A stretch of 33,196 bases of DNA from Rhodospirillaceae bacterium (GCA_018671895.1 JABHGV010000028.1:1-33196), one strand, 5' to 3'. Shown: positions 8,296 to 17,620, counted from the first letter of the stretch. The notes: generated by a model not told the origin, from the sequence alone. Numbers and translations: made by a program.

Positions 8296-9873
8296 ATGCC
8301 TAAAGTCCTGATTTCCGACAAAATGAGCCCGCTGGCCGCCGATATTTTCAAAGATCGCGGCGTTGACGTTGATGTAAAGCCGGGTATGACACCTGAAGAA
8401 CTGATCGCCTGCATTGGCGAATACGATGGCCTCGCCGTGCGTTCGGCGACCAAGGCAACGGCCGAGGTTCTGGCGGCTGCAACCAACATGAAAGTCATCG
8501 GTCGTGCCGGAATCGGTGTCGATAACATCGACGTCAATGAGGCGACGGGGCGCGGCATCGTCGTCATGAACACGCCGTTCGGCAATTCCATCACCACGGC
8601 GGAACACGCCATCGCCATGATCATGTCCCTGTCCAGAATGATCCCCCAGGCCAACGAATCGACCCGGGCTGGCAAGTGGGAAAAATCCAAATTCATGGGT
8701 GTCGAATTGATGGGCAAGGTACTGGGCATCATCGGTTGCGGCAACATTGGTGCCGTCGTTGCCGACCGTGCGCAAGGCCTGAAAATGCGGGTCATCGCGT
8801 TTGACCCCTACCTGTCGGCAGAACGGGCCGAAGAACTGGGCATCGAAAAAGTCGAACTGGATGATATGTTCGCCCGTGCTGACTTTATTTCTCTGCACAC
8901 GCCGCTGACCGATTCCACCCGTGGCATCATTGATGCCGCGGCAATTGCCAAAATGAAACCGGGCGTACGCATTGTGAACTGCGCGCGGGGCGGCCTGATC
9001 GTCGAAGAAGACCTGAAGGTCGGGCTTGAAAATGGTCAGGTAGCGGCTGCCGGGCTGGACGTGTTCGCCAGTGAACCGGCGACCGAAAACCCGCTGTTTG
9101 ATCTGGAAAACATGGTGGCGACGCCGCATCTGGGCGCTTCGACCACGGAAGCTCAGGAAAAGGTTGCCGAACAAGTAGCCGAACAAATGGCCGATTATCT
9201 GATGTCGGGTGCCGTGACCAATGCGCTGAACATGCCGTCTGTGACGGCCGAGGAAGCGCCCCGCCTGATGCCGTATATGAAGCTGGCCGAACAACTGGGC
9301 AGTTTCATCGGTCAGGTGACCAATACAGGCCCTGAATCCGTCACCATCGAATACGAAGGCAACGTCGCCGAACTGAATACCCGACCGTTGACCGCCATCG
9401 TCTTGCAGGGCCTGCTGTCGCCGCTGCTGGAATCGGTCAACATGGTCAGCGCGCCGGTGATCGCCAAGGAACGCGATATCGACGTATCAGAGGTCAAACA
9501 TGACCGGGCCGGGGCCTATCAGACCCTGATCAAGCTGACGGTCAAAAGCGAGAACCAGACCCGTTCCATTGCTGGCACCCTGTTTGCCGGTGCCCATCCG
9601 CGCATTGTCGAGATCAAAGGCATCCCCATGGATGCCGAATTGGGCCCGAACATGCTGTTCATCACCAACAAGGACAAACCGGGGCTTATTGGTGGGCTCG
9701 GCACAACCTTGGGCGATGCCGGGATCAACATTGCCACCTTCCATCTTGGTCGTGCAGAACAGGGCGGTGACGCCATCGCCCTGATCGAGATCGATCAGGA
9801 ACCGGATACAGAGGTGATGGACGCCATCCGTGATCTGGAACAGGTCAAATGGCTGACGGCATTGACGTTCTAA
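8296..9873 (+). CDS. serA: D-3-phosphoglycerate dehydrogenase SerA
   Basis: A 525-residue NAD-dependent dehydrogenase that makes 3-phosphohydroxypyruvate, the committed step of serine synthesis. It is the long three-domain form: a catalytic and nucleotide-binding region with GIIGCGNIG (about residues 148-156), the signature NCARGGLIVEE, and a catalytic histidine region at TPHLGAST. An intervening allosteric substrate-binding-like domain (about 320-440) and a C-terminal ACT domain that begins around FITNKDKPGLIGGLG complete it. ACT domains of this family usually sense serine. It follows serC in the same operon, with a TAGGAA sequence before the ATG. Confidence 0.97.
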   Translation: MPKVLISDKMSPLAADIFKDRGVDVDVKPGMTPEELIACIGEYDGLAVRSATKATAEVLAAATNMKVIGRAGIGVDNIDVNEATGRGIVVMNTPFGNSITTAEHAIAMIMSLSRMIPQANESTRAGKWEKSKFMGVELMGKVLGIIGCGNIGAVVADRAQGLKMRVIAFDPYLSAERAEELGIEKVELDDMFARADFISLHTPLTDSTRGIIDAAAIAKMKPGVRIVNCARGGLIVEEDLKVGLENGQVAAAGLDVFASEPATENPLFDLENMVATPHLGASTTEAQEKVAEQVAEQMADYLMSGAVTNALNMPSVTAEEAPRLMPYMKLAEQLGSFIGQVTNTGPESVTIEYEGNVAELNTRPLTAIVLQGLLSPLLESVNMVSAPVIAKERDIDVSEVKHDRAGAYQTLIKLTVKSENQTRSIAGTLFAGAHPRIVEIKGIPMDAELGPNMLFITNKDKPGLIGGLGTTLGDAGINIATFHLGRAEQGGDAIALIEIDQEPDTEVMDAIRDLEQVKWLTALTF

Positions 9874-9893
9874 ACCATTTTCGCATTGCGGAA

Positions 9894-9937
9894 TTAGCCC
9901 TGATTTCGGTTGCGTCTGACCGGTAAAAGAGGGCTAA
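9894..9937 (+). promoter_or_regulatory. Nested inverted repeat between serA and aorA
   Basis: TTAGCCCT (9894-9901) and AGGGCTAA (9930-9937) are perfect complements. Inside them CGGT (9907-9910) pairs with ACCG (9919-9922). No T-run follows, so it is a poor Rho-independent terminator. It lies 20-70 bp upstream of a CATAAT sequence at 9962-9967 that could be the aor -10. It may be an operator, a leader structure, or a Rho-assisted end for serA. I found no FNR-type box here. Confidence 0.3.
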
Positions 9938-9990
9938 ATATCTCTGTTAAGAAGCTCGAAGCATAATCGGGCTCGAACAGGGATGGATAT

Positions 9991-10470
9991 ATGGTCAAGG
10001 CACTTCACATCGTGGTCGATGACTGCACCGGCTGTCAGCAATGCGAGATGGCATGCAGTTACAAGCACGAAGGTGTTTTCAATCCGGCTAAATCCCGGAT
10101 CAAGGTCTTCGAATTCAAGGATCAGGGACGCAGCGTTCCCTATACATGTACCCAGTGCTCCGACGCCTGGTGCATGCAGGCCTGTCCGGTCGATGCCATT
10201 TCCGTTAACACCCAAACGGGCGCGAAAGAGGTCTCGGGCGACCTGTGTGTCGGCTGCAAGGTCTGCACCATCGCGTGTCCGTTCGGCACCATCAATTACA
10301 ACCACACCTCTGGCAAGGTCGATAAGTGCGACCTGTGCGGGGGCGAGCCGGCCTGTGTCGAAATATGTCCGACACCGGCTTTGACGTTCATCGATGCCGA
10401 AACGACCGGCATGGAAAAAATGCGCTATTGGGCTGAGAAAACTGATCAGGGCCAGACGGCGCAAACCTGA
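9991..10470 (+). CDS. aorA: AorA, four-cluster ferredoxin subunit of aldehyde oxidoreductase
   Basis: A 159-residue polyferredoxin of the DMSO-reductase beta-subunit kind. Sixteen cysteines form four sets: C12/15/18/22, C53/56/61/65, C86/89/92/96 and C113/116/122/126. This allows four [4Fe-4S] clusters to pass electrons between the tungsten subunit and the flavoprotein. No signal sequence is seen, so the complex should be cytoplasmic. AGGG lies about 10 bases before the ATG. The order ferredoxin, large subunit, FAD subunit, MoaD-like protein is that of the aldehyde oxidoreductase of Aromatoleum aromaticum, and the gene name is taken from there. It is the first gene of the operon. Confidence 0.85.
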   Translation: MVKALHIVVDDCTGCQQCEMACSYKHEGVFNPAKSRIKVFEFKDQGRSVPYTCTQCSDAWCMQACPVDAISVNTQTGAKEVSGDLCVGCKVCTIACPFGTINYNHTSGKVDKCDLCGGEPACVEICPTPALTFIDAETTGMEKMRYWAEKTDQGQTAQT

Positions 10471-10506
10471 GTTCAACAAACGACAGTAAATGGGGAGGAT
10501 TTGACG

Positions 10507-12354
10507 ATGGCTTTAACGAATAAAGTATTGAGAGTGAACCTGAGCAACGGCACTTGCGAAAGCGAGGCGACGAATGCGGAATGGGCTAAAAAATATCTGG
10601 GGCAACGTGGGCTTGCGACCAAGTATATGGTTGAAGAAGTCGACCCCAAGGTCGATGCCCTGTCAGCCGATAACAAACTGATCTTTGCCACTGGTCCGTT
10701 GACCGGCACCGCCGCCCCGACATCCGGGCGCTGGTCGGTGATTACCAAAAGCCCGTTGACCGGAGCCATCGCGTGCTCCAACTCCGGCGGTTTCTTTGGT
10801 GCCGAAATGAAAAATGCCGGCTGGGACATGATCATTTTCGAAGGCAAGTCCGACGGCCCGGTTTATCTGGATATCACCAATGATCAGGCGGAACTGAAAG
10901 ACGCCTCGAACATGTGGGGAAAGACGGTCTGGGAGACCGAAGACATGCTGCGCGAAATTCGTGGCGACAATGACATTCGCTGCGCATCCATCGGCCCGGC
11001 CGGTGAAAGCGGCGTACTGTTTGCCGCTGTCGTTAACGACAAGGACCGTGCCGCCGGGCGTTCCGGTGTTGGTACCGTGATGGGCTCGAAGAACCTGAAG
11101 GCCATCGCCGTTCGCGGCACCGTCGGCACACAGGTCGGCGACGCCATGAAGTTCATGCAGGCAGCCGGTGCAGCCAAACAGATTTTGGCCGATAACGCCG
11201 TTACCGGCGAAGGACTGCCGACATACGGCACCCAGGTGCTGATGAACGTCATCAACGAAACCGGTGCACTGCCAACCCGTAACGCCAACGATGTACAGTT
11301 CGAAGGCGCATCGAAAATTGGCGGCGAGGCCATGCACGAAATTCGCGAAAGCGACGGGCAGGCCAATCTGGTCTCCAACAACGCCTGTTTCGGTTGTCCC
11401 ATATCGTGTGCGCGTATCTCGAAGATCGATCCCGAGCACTTCACGGTCAAGGGGCGGCCCGAGTATCAGATCAACAGTGGCGGTCTGGAATATGAATCGG
11501 CGTGGTCTCTGGGGGCCGCGACCGGGGTGGATGATCTCGAAGCCCTGACCTATTGCAATTTCATTTGCAACGAACTGGGTATGGACCCGATTTCGCTGGG
11601 TTCGACCATTGCCGCGGCGATGGACCTGTACAAGGAAGGCGCCATCACCGATGAAGATACCGGTGGCATGAAGCTTGAATTCGGCAACACGAAAGCCTTG
11701 GTGGCAATCGTCGAGGCGACCGGCCGTGGTGAAGGCTTCGGTGTCGAAATCGGACAGGGCTCGCGTCGTATGTGTGAAAAGTACGGCAGGCCGGAACTGT
11801 CGATGACGGTCAAGAGCCAGGAGTTCCCGGCGTATGATCCGCGCGGCATTCAGGGCATGGGCCTGACCTATGCCACATCGAACCGTGGGGCATGTCATCT
11901 GCGCAGCTACACGGTGGCCTCGGAAGTGCTGGGCATTCCTGAAAAAACCGATCCGCTGACGCCTGATGGCAAGGCCGGTCTGGTCAAGGCTTTCCAGGAT
12001 GCAACCGCGGTGGTCGATTCGTCGGGCACCTGCATCTTCACCACCTTCGCGCTGACCATGGATGACATCGCACCGATGATCGATGCCGATCTGGAAGGGG
12101 ACTGGTCGTCAGAAACCCTGATGGAACTGGGCGAACGTGTCTGGAACCTGGAACGCAAGTTCAACATGGATGCCGGTCTTACGGCTGCTGATGACACCCT
12201 GCCGCAGCGATTGCTCAAGGAAGCGGCCAAAACCGGCCCGGCCAAAGGCAAGGTCAACGAACTGGACAAGATGTTGCCGGAATACTACGAGCTTCGTGGC
12301 TGGACCGCCGATGGCGTGCCATCAAACGAAACTCTGGACCGGTTGAAACTTTAG
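10507..12354 (+). CDS. aorB: AorB, tungsten-pterin aldehyde ferredoxin oxidoreductase large subunit
   Basis: A 615-residue catalytic subunit that oxidises aldehydes to acids at a bis-tungstopterin site; relatives can run in reverse. The family signature RAAGRSGVGTVMGSKNLKAI region is present. The proximal [4Fe-4S] cluster ligands are C294, C297 and C301 (CxxCxxxC) plus a distant cysteine, probably C509 in SSGTC. E328 or E330 in GLEYES and H464 in RGACHLRS sit where the Pyrococcus enzyme has its active-site glutamate and histidine; this alignment is by eye. The start is ATG 10507, 8 bases after GGAGG; an in-frame TTG at 10501 is less likely. Tungsten rather than molybdenum is inferred from the family. 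A strong terminator follows at once. Confidence 0.93.
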   Translation: MALTNKVLRVNLSNGTCESEATNAEWAKKYLGQRGLATKYMVEEVDPKVDALSADNKLIFATGPLTGTAAPTSGRWSVITKSPLTGAIACSNSGGFFGAEMKNAGWDMIIFEGKSDGPVYLDITNDQAELKDASNMWGKTVWETEDMLREIRGDNDIRCASIGPAGESGVLFAAVVNDKDRAAGRSGVGTVMGSKNLKAIAVRGTVGTQVGDAMKFMQAAGAAKQILADNAVTGEGLPTYGTQVLMNVINETGALPTRNANDVQFEGASKIGGEAMHEIRESDGQANLVSNNACFGCPISCARISKIDPEHFTVKGRPEYQINSGGLEYESAWSLGAATGVDDLEALTYCNFICNELGMDPISLGSTIAAAMDLYKEGAITDEDTGGMKLEFGNTKALVAIVEATGRGEGFGVEIGQGSRRMCEKYGRPELSMTVKSQEFPAYDPRGIQGMGLTYATSNRGACHLRSYTVASEVLGIPEKTDPLTPDGKAGLVKAFQDATAVVDSSGTCIFTTFALTMDDIAPMIDADLEGDWSSETLMELGERVWNLERKFNMDAGLTAADDTLPQRLLKEAAKTGPAKGKVNELDKMLPEYYELRGWTADGVPSNETLDRLKL

Positions 12355-12375
12355 GGCCGGTCTTTAAAAGGAACA

Positions 12376-12412
12376 AGCCGCGCCCTTGGTTCAAGCAGGG
12401 CGCGGCTTTTTC
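12376..12412 (+). terminator. Strong Rho-independent terminator between aorB and aorC
   Basis: AGCCGCGCCC (12376-12385) and GGGCGCGGCT (12398-12407) form a perfect 10-bp GC-rich stem with a 12-nt loop, followed by TTTTT to 12411. It lies only 21 bp after the aorB stop and 17 bp before the aorC start. There is little room for a new promoter behind it, so aorC and later genes probably depend on read-through. Confidence 0.85.
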
Positions 12413-12428
12413 ATTCTGGGAAGCGGAT

Positions 12429-13667
12429 ATGAAACACGTGATTGTCGGTGCCGGTCCTGCGGGTGTTACCGCGGCAGAGACCCTTCGCAAAGCCGACCCG
12501 GACGGCGAGGTCACCCTCGTCGGCGGCGAGGCCGACCCGCCGTACGGGCGCATGGCCATTCCGTATTTCCTGATTGGTAACATCGCCGACAGCGGTACCT
12601 TCCTTCGGAAATCAGACGACCCTTACGACGGGCAGGGCATTCGCTATGTACAAGGCATTGCCGAAGACCTCGCGGCCGATGACGGCAAGCTGACACTGGC
12701 CGACGGTCAGCAGCTGGATTTCGACAAATTGCTGATCTCTACCGGTTCGCACCCGATCAAGCCGCCCATCGACGGCCTTGATCTACCCGCCGTCCATCAT
12801 TGCTGGACGTTGCAGGACGCCCGCGATATTTGCGGCCTGATCGGCGAGGGCAAAGACGTGGTGCTGATGGGGGCCGGGTTCATCGGCTGCATTATTATGG
12901 AGGCGCTGGCTCTATCGGGCAGCAACCTGACGGTAATCGAGGCTCAGGACCGGATGGTTCCCCGCATGATGAACAAGACGGCAGGCGACATGATCGCCAA
13001 CTGGTGCCGCAGCAAGGGCGTCAATGTGATGACGTCGGCCAAGGTAACGGGCGTGGCAGAAGACGGGGGCAAATTGTCGATCACTGTCGATAATGGCGAG
13101 ACACTCCCCGCCGACCTTCTGGTCGTCGCCACAGGCGTGCGCTCGAATATGGATTTTGCCTCAGGCTCGGGCATTGATATGGATATCGGCATCAAGGTCG
13201 ACGACCATCTGCAAAGCAGCATCAATAGCATCTATGCCGCCGGTGACGTCGCCCAGGGGCCGGATTTCTCGACCGGCGGCTGGGATGTGCATGCGGTGCA
13301 GCCGACCTCCGTCGACCATGGCCGCATCGCGGCACTGAACATGGCCGGGCACGACGTCACCTATCAGGGTAGCCTGAACATGAACGTCCTCGACACGGTC
13401 GGACTGATTTCGTGTTCGTTTGGTCTGTGGCAGGGGGTTGAAGGTGGTGACAGTTCCGAAAAAGTGGACACCGCCAACAGCCGCTATACGTTGCTCAACT
13501 TCGATGGCGACCTGCTGGTCGGTGCCGTCACTTTGGGGCGTACCGATCATATCGGCGTGCTGCGCGGACTTATACAATCGCGGATCCGTCTTCGCGGCTG
13601 GAAAGACAAGCTGATGGAAGATCCCAATTTGTTTGTCGAAGCCTATGTTGACCTGACCCGCACATGA
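12429..13667 (+). CDS. aorC: AorC, FAD/NAD(P)-dependent oxidoreductase subunit
   Basis: A 412-residue flavoprotein of the pyridine nucleotide-disulfide oxidoreductase fold, without a redox-active CxxxxC pair. It shows an FAD-binding IVGAGPAG near the N-terminus, a second dinucleotide site VVLMGAGFIG at about residues 148-157, and the FAD signature IYAAGDVAQG. In three-subunit aldehyde oxidoreductases this subunit links the ferredoxin to NAD, so the complex here can probably use NAD+ or NADH directly. GGGAAG lies just before the start. The aorD start overlaps its stop (ATGA at 13664-13667). Confidence 0.87.
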   Translation: MKHVIVGAGPAGVTAAETLRKADPDGEVTLVGGEADPPYGRMAIPYFLIGNIADSGTFLRKSDDPYDGQGIRYVQGIAEDLAADDGKLTLADGQQLDFDKLLISTGSHPIKPPIDGLDLPAVHHCWTLQDARDICGLIGEGKDVVLMGAGFIGCIIMEALALSGSNLTVIEAQDRMVPRMMNKTAGDMIANWCRSKGVNVMTSAKVTGVAEDGGKLSITVDNGETLPADLLVVATGVRSNMDFASGSGIDMDIGIKVDDHLQSSINSIYAAGDVAQGPDFSTGGWDVHAVQPTSVDHGRIAALNMAGHDVTYQGSLNMNVLDTVGLISCSFGLWQGVEGGDSSEKVDTANSRYTLLNFDGDLLVGAVTLGRTDHIGVLRGLIQSRIRLRGWKDKLMEDPNLFVEAYVDLTRT

Positions 13668-13915
13668 AGATCACGCTGAAGCTCTATGCGTCGTTGACCC
13701 AGTACCTGCCTGATGGCGCGGTACGCGGTGAAATCGATATCGACGTTGATGATGCGTCCAGCATCGCAGCCGTGCTCGACAGTCATGGGGTGCCGCCGGA
13801 ACATTGCCATCTTGTCCTGCATAACGGCCTGTATGTAGGGCCCAGCGAACGCGCTGATGCAGTCCTTGGCGACGGCGATGCGCTTGCCGTCTGGCCGCCT
13901 GTCGCCGGGGGATAG
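13664..13915 (+). CDS. aorD: AorD, MoaD/ThiS-like ubiquitin-fold protein
   Basis: An 83-residue beta-grasp protein ending in PPVAGG. The C-terminal GG is the tail that MoaD and ThiS proteins use to carry sulfur after adenylation and thiocarboxylation. Next to an aldehyde oxidoreductase it probably supplies dithiolene sulfur for the tungstopterin, a standard inference for such operons. Translation is coupled to aorC by a 4-bp overlap. No dedicated MoeB-like activating enzyme is in the window, so a housekeeping one would be needed. Confidence 0.8.
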   Translation: MKITLKLYASLTQYLPDGAVRGEIDIDVDDASSIAAVLDSHGVPPEHCHLVLHNGLYVGPSERADAVLGDGDALAVWPPVAGG

Positions 13916-13917
13916 AG

Positions 13918-14205
13918 ATGACAGGCGATACCATTATCGAAAAAGAAATGGGCATCACCCATGATGAATTCTTCCGCAACATCGCCCGGGTTCTGGATGA
14001 TTACCAACAAAGTGACAGCGGCGTCATTGTAGAGGACGCGGGCCGCACCATTAATATATCCATCGGTGCCGAGGGCGAACGCCGCATCGCCTTGATGCGC
14101 ATTCCGATCACTCCGGTAACGCTGACGTTCAGCGGTTACGCAGAGGCGGAAATCAGTGAGTTCCTGACCACCTTCGATTCAATCTTCCGGCGCGGCGGCG
14201 GCTGA
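13918..14205 (+). CDS. Small unrecognised aor-operon protein with a Gly-Gly-Gly tail
   Basis: A 95-residue protein that starts 2 bp after the aorD stop and closes the operon. I do not recognise a named domain. It has a helical N-terminal third (THDEFFRNIARVLDDY), a central strand-rich part around TINISIGAEGERRIALMRIP, and a helical end, EISEFLTTFDSIFRR, before the terminal GGG. There is no cysteine, signal peptide or membrane segment. Its place suggests a role in cofactor insertion or assembly of the tungsten enzyme. The glycine tail, right after a MoaD-like protein that also ends in GG, is unusual. Its stop codon abuts that of the convergent der with no spacer. Confidence 0.75.
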   Translation: MTGDTIIEKEMGITHDEFFRNIARVLDDYQQSDSGVIVEDAGRTINISIGAEGERRIALMRIPITPVTLTFSGYAEAEISEFLTTFDSIFRRGGG

Positions 14206-15555
14206 TTACTTTTTATTGGCGTACGGGTTCGCACCCTTTTTTGTGTGCAGGCGAATGGGAATACCGGCCAACTTGAAGTCGTCACGCAGTGCATTGACCA
14301 GATAGCGTGAATATGATTCCGGCAATCCTTCCGGACGGCTGGCGAAAACAACAAATGTCGGCGGCCGGGTCTTGGCCTGTGTCATGTAGCGCAACTTGAT
14401 GCGCTTGCCCTTGGTCAGGGGCGGCGGGTGATGTTCCAGGATCAGGTCGAGCCAGCGGTTCAACGCACCGGTCGAGATGCGGCGGTTCCACAGTTCATGG
14501 GTTTCCAGAACAGCGGGCAGCAGGTACTGCGTTCCCTTACCGGTTTTTGCCGACAGGGTAACAACGGGAATGCCGCGTACTTGCGGCAGCGATGTCTGCA
14601 AGCGGTCGGTCAGGCGACCCATCGCCTCTTTCTGGTCTTTCACAAGATCCCATTTATTGACCGCGAGGATCAGCACCCGGCCTTCGTCGACGACGCGCCG
14701 GGCGATGGTCAGATCCTGTTTTTCCAGCATGTCGGCGGAATCGAGCACCAGCACAACGACCTCTGCATACTTGATGGCGCGAATAGAATCCGACGTCGAT
14801 AATCCTTCGACCTTTTCCGTCACCCTGGCTTTGCGGCGCAGTCCGGCGGTGTCGACCAGCTTGATGTCGCGCCCTTCATATTGCCAGGCAGATGCGATGG
14901 AATCGCGTGTGATGCCCGCTTCCGGGCCGGTCAGCATGCGATCTTCGCCAAGCAGCCGATTGACCAGCGTCGACTTGCCAACATTGGGCCGCCCGACAAT
15001 GGCCAGGCTCAACGGGCCGCCTTCTTCCGGGAAGTCCTCGTCATCATCGGCCACGGCATGTTCGGCGGCAAAAGGCTCAAGGGCGTCGTAAAGCTCGCCA
15101 ATGCCTTCGCCGTGTTCCGACGAAATAGCGACCGGCTCGCCGATGCCAAGGCCATAGGCTTCCGCAAGCCCGGCTGAACCCGCACGGCCCTCGCATTTGT
15201 TTGCAAGCAGGATGACGGGGACGTTTTTCCGGCGAATCCACTTGGCGAAGTGGGCATCCAGTGGCGTCACTCCGGCCCGCGCGTCGATCAGCATCAGCGC
15301 CACATCGGCGTCGTCGATGGCGCGTTCCGTCTGTTCGCGCATGCGCGCTTCCAGCGATTGATCGGTGGCGTCTTCCAGCCCTGCGGTGTCGATAATGGTG
15401 AATGATATGTCGGCGATACGGCCTTCGCCTTCGCGACGGTCGCGGGTAACACCCGGCGTGTCGTCGACAATCGCCAATCGCTTGCCAACAAGGCGATTGA
15501 ACAGGGTCGACTTGCCGACGTTCGGTCGGCCGACGATGGCGACTGTGAAACTCAT
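14206..15555 (-). CDS. der: Ribosome-assembly GTPase Der (EngA)
   Basis: A 449-residue tandem GTPase that acts in maturation of the 50S ribosomal subunit. Two G domains are seen, each with GRPNVGKST (near residues 8-16 and about 190) and a DTAGL switch. A C-terminal KH-like domain follows, with [24 protein letters not shown]. The start is taken at ATG 15555 ([12 protein letters not shown]); a longer frame upstream would run into bamB. It follows bamB by 13 bp, and YfgM-BamB-Der is a well-known neighbourhood in proteobacteria. Confidence 0.96.
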   Translation of the reverse strand: MSFTVAIVGRPNVGKSTLFNRLVGKRLAIVDDTPGVTRDRREGEGRIADISFTIIDTAGLEDATDQSLEARMREQTERAIDDADVALMLIDARAGVTPLDAHFAKWIRRKNVPVILLANKCEGRAGSAGLAEAYGLGIGEPVAISSEHGEGIGELYDALEPFAAEHAVADDDEDFPEEGGPLSLAIVGRPNVGKSTLVNRLLGEDRMLTGPEAGITRDSIASAWQYEGRDIKLVDTAGLRRKARVTEKVEGLSTSDSIRAIKYAEVVVLVLDSADMLEKQDLTIARRVVDEGRVLILAVNKWDLVKDQKEAMGRLTDRLQTSLPQVRGIPVVTLSAKTGKGTQYLLPAVLETHELWNRRISTGALNRWLDLILEHHPPPLTKGKRIKLRYMTQAKTRPPTFVVFASRPEGLPESYSRYLVNALRDDFKLAGIPIRLHTKKGANPYANKK

Positions 15556-15564
15556 AGGCTTATA

Positions 15565-15576
15565 ACCGTTAACGGT
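15565..15576. repeat. Perfect 12-bp palindrome across the bamB stop
   Basis: ACCGTTAACGGT is its own reverse complement. It spans the bamB stop codon and ends 10 bp before the der start. It may be chance, a small mRNA hairpin in the bamB-der junction, or a protein site. No T-run is associated. Confidence 0.3.
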
Positions 15577-16939
15577 AAGCGACCAACGTCGCGCTGTTGG
15601 CCAGGAAATAGACACTGCCACCGGCGACGATGGGCGGCACGGAAATACCAGACGGCATTTCGACGCTGCCCATAATGTCTCCGCTGTATGGCGAAACGGA
15701 ATATACCTCGCCGTGCGATCCGGTAATGATCAAACGGTCGCTGGCCAGAACCGGTCCGGTCCACACGATCGGGCTGTCCTTTTCGACCGGGTCTTCGAAA
15801 CGCGGCAAGGTCTGAACCCAGAAGATGCTGCCGTTTTCGCGCGAAATAGCGGCGACTTCGGCATCATTGGTCAGCAGGAAGATGTAGTCGCCAGCAACCC
15901 ACGGGCTTGCCAGTCCGCCAATTTCCTTGTCCCAGATGCGCCGTCCACTGCGCAGGTCGATGGACACCATCAGACCGCCATGCGAGATGGCGAAAACGCG
16001 ACCGCGATCAATAATTGGCCGACCGCGAATGTGCGACAGGGTCGAAACCACGTCCGTGCGGCGTCGTGATGTCAGGGAATCGGTCCACAGAATGCGCCCG
16101 TTTTCGGCCTTCAACGCGACCAGTTCACCCGATGCAAACGGGGCGACCACGACGCCTTGATCGACTGCCGGGCTGGCGCCGCCAAGCAGGCTGGCGACCT
16201 CGGCAATGCCGGTATAGTTCCACAGCTCTTCACCGGTGGTGGCGCTCAGCGCAAAGACACGGCTGTCGACGGTAATGGCAAAGACTCTGCCGCCGCGTGC
16301 CGTTGGTGCACTGCGCATGGGCCCGGGCAGGGATTTCCGCCACAACAGGGCACCGTTACCGGCATCCAGAGCAACCACCTGGGCAAACCCGGTGGTAACG
16401 AACACCCGACCGTTTTCATAGGCCAGGCCGCCACTGATATGGTCGTCTTCTTCCTCTTCTGGCGTCAGTTCGACCGTCCATAACCGCTTGCCGTTCCCGG
16501 CGTCAAAGGCGCTGACGTTGGACAGCGAATCCATGGCATAGGCCCGTCCGTCGGCGACGATGGGCGAGCCAACAATACGCACTTCATCATCCGACGCATC
16601 GCCGACATCGGCACGCCAGACGTTGCTGATGGTCTCGTTGATGGCGATGTGATGCATGGCGTGGCTGGCGGTGCCACCGGCCTGCGGCCAGTTGGTGTTG
16701 GGGGTCGGGGCGGGCAGGGTGATTTCCTTGCCGGCAATTTCCGGATCGGGATTAAGCGAGCGCTGGTGCAAAAGCACGGAAATACGTTCACCGGGAAGCG
16801 GCACCTTCAGGTCCGGGCCGAACGGAGCCCCTGGCCCGGTCAGGGATTCACAACCGCCGAGCATGCCAAGCGCACTAACCATCAATACTGCGGCAAGGGC
16901 GTTCAGGCTTTTTCCTTTGGCTTTGATGCGAACGGACAT
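15569..16939 (-). CDS. bamB: BamB, lipoprotein of the outer-membrane assembly complex
   Basis: A 456-residue lipoprotein with a basic N-terminus, a hydrophobic stretch at about residues 12-26 and a lipobox LGGC with the lipidated cysteine at C30. The rest is made of PQQ-type beta-propeller repeats, seen as recurring AxDxxxGxxxW and GRVF segments (for example [42 protein letters not shown]). BamB helps BamA insert outer-membrane proteins from the periplasmic side. It is longer at the N-terminus than E. coli BamB, by a linker of about 50 residues before the first repeat. It lies 15 bp after the YfgM-like gene and 13 bp before der. Confidence 0.92.
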   Translation of the reverse strand: MSVRIKAKGKSLNALAAVLMVSALGMLGGCESLTGPGAPFGPDLKVPLPGERISVLLHQRSLNPDPEIAGKEITLPAPTPNTNWPQAGGTASHAMHHIAINETISNVWRADVGDASDDEVRIVGSPIVADGRAYAMDSLSNVSAFDAGNGKRLWTVELTPEEEEDDHISGGLAYENGRVFVTTGFAQVVALDAGNGALLWRKSLPGPMRSAPTARGGRVFAITVDSRVFALSATTGEELWNYTGIAEVASLLGGASPAVDQGVVVAPFASGELVALKAENGRILWTDSLTSRRRTDVVSTLSHIRGRPIIDRGRVFAISHGGLMVSIDLRSGRRIWDKEIGGLASPWVAGDYIFLLTNDAEVAAISRENGSIFWVQTLPRFEDPVEKDSPIVWTGPVLASDRLIITGSHGEVYSVSPYSGDIMGSVEMPSGISVPPIVAGGSVYFLANSATLVAYR

Positions 16940-16954
16940 AATGCAGTTATTCCC

Positions 16955-17620
16955 TTATTCACCCAGTGCTGCAAGCATTTCGCCAGCGCGGTTTCTGATT
17001 CCATTCGGCACGCTGCGGTCTGCGATCAGGGCCGCTAGCAGTTCTTTGGCCTTGGCCCGGTCGCCGGACTGTTCGGCCAGAACGGCGATCAGTTCACGCG
17101 CACTGTGCCGCCACGGGTTGTCGTCGGCTGCCAGTTGCGCCAGTCGGCTGCTTAACGCGGGGGCGTCCATACCATCCATGTTCATGCGCACGATGCTTCC
17201 CAGAATGACGCCAAGATCGCGATACAGGGGGTCGATGGATGAATCGGCGCTGATCCGATCATAGGCATCGGCTGCGGCGCTGGAATTGCCTTCAAGGCTC
17301 AGCACATGGGCGCTCTGGAACTGCGACAGCATGGCATAGCCACTGCCCGAAGTTGTTTGCAGCGCGTTTAGCGCATCGACGGCCTGGGCGGTCTTTTTGT
17401 CGTCCGATAATTGCAGTGCGGCTGCGTACTCGATGCCCTGTTGGCTGCGTTGCTTCAGGTCATAGTCCTGCCATGCCTTGTATCCAGCAACGCTGGCGAC
17501 CATAACAATGGCTCCGCCAATGATGAAGTTTCCGTATTTTTTCCATAGCTTGGCGAAATTCTCCTGACGAAGTTCTTCGTCAATTTCGCGTAAAAAGCCG
17601 TCTTCAACCGGTTCAGCCAC
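16955..17620 (-). CDS. YfgM-like single-span protein with a TPR-like periplasmic domain
   Basis: A 221-residue protein. A cytoplasmic N-terminus (about 1-28) with LREIDEELRQENFAKLWKKYG is followed by one membrane helix (about 30-47) and a helical, TPR-like periplasmic part. In gammaproteobacteria YfgM is an ancillary SecYEG partner involved in handing proteins to periplasmic chaperones, and it is encoded just before bamB as here. The start is GTG at 17620 with AGGAG 6 bases upstream. Function is transferred from family and synteny. Confidence 0.82.
   Translation of the reverse strand: MAEPVEDGFLREIDEELRQENFAKLWKKYGNFIIGGAIVMVASVAGYKAWQDYDLKQRSQQGIEYAAALQLSDDKKTAQAVDALNALQTTSGSGYAMLSQFQSAHVLSLEGNSSAAADAYDRISADSSIDPLYRDLGVILGSIVRMNMDGMDAPALSSRLAQLAADDNPWRHSARELIAVLAEQSGDRAKAKELLAALIADRSVPNGIRNRAGEMLAALGE

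Noticed and set aside
7891-9294. A 467-residue minus-strand frame opposite serC and serA
   Set aside because: It lies fully antisense to two conserved genes, is rich in H, F, G and R as GC-rich shadows are, and shows no family motif.
10663-11898. A 411-residue minus-strand frame opposite aorB
   Set aside because: It is antisense to the tungsten enzyme gene, with no recognisable motif and no neighbours in its direction.
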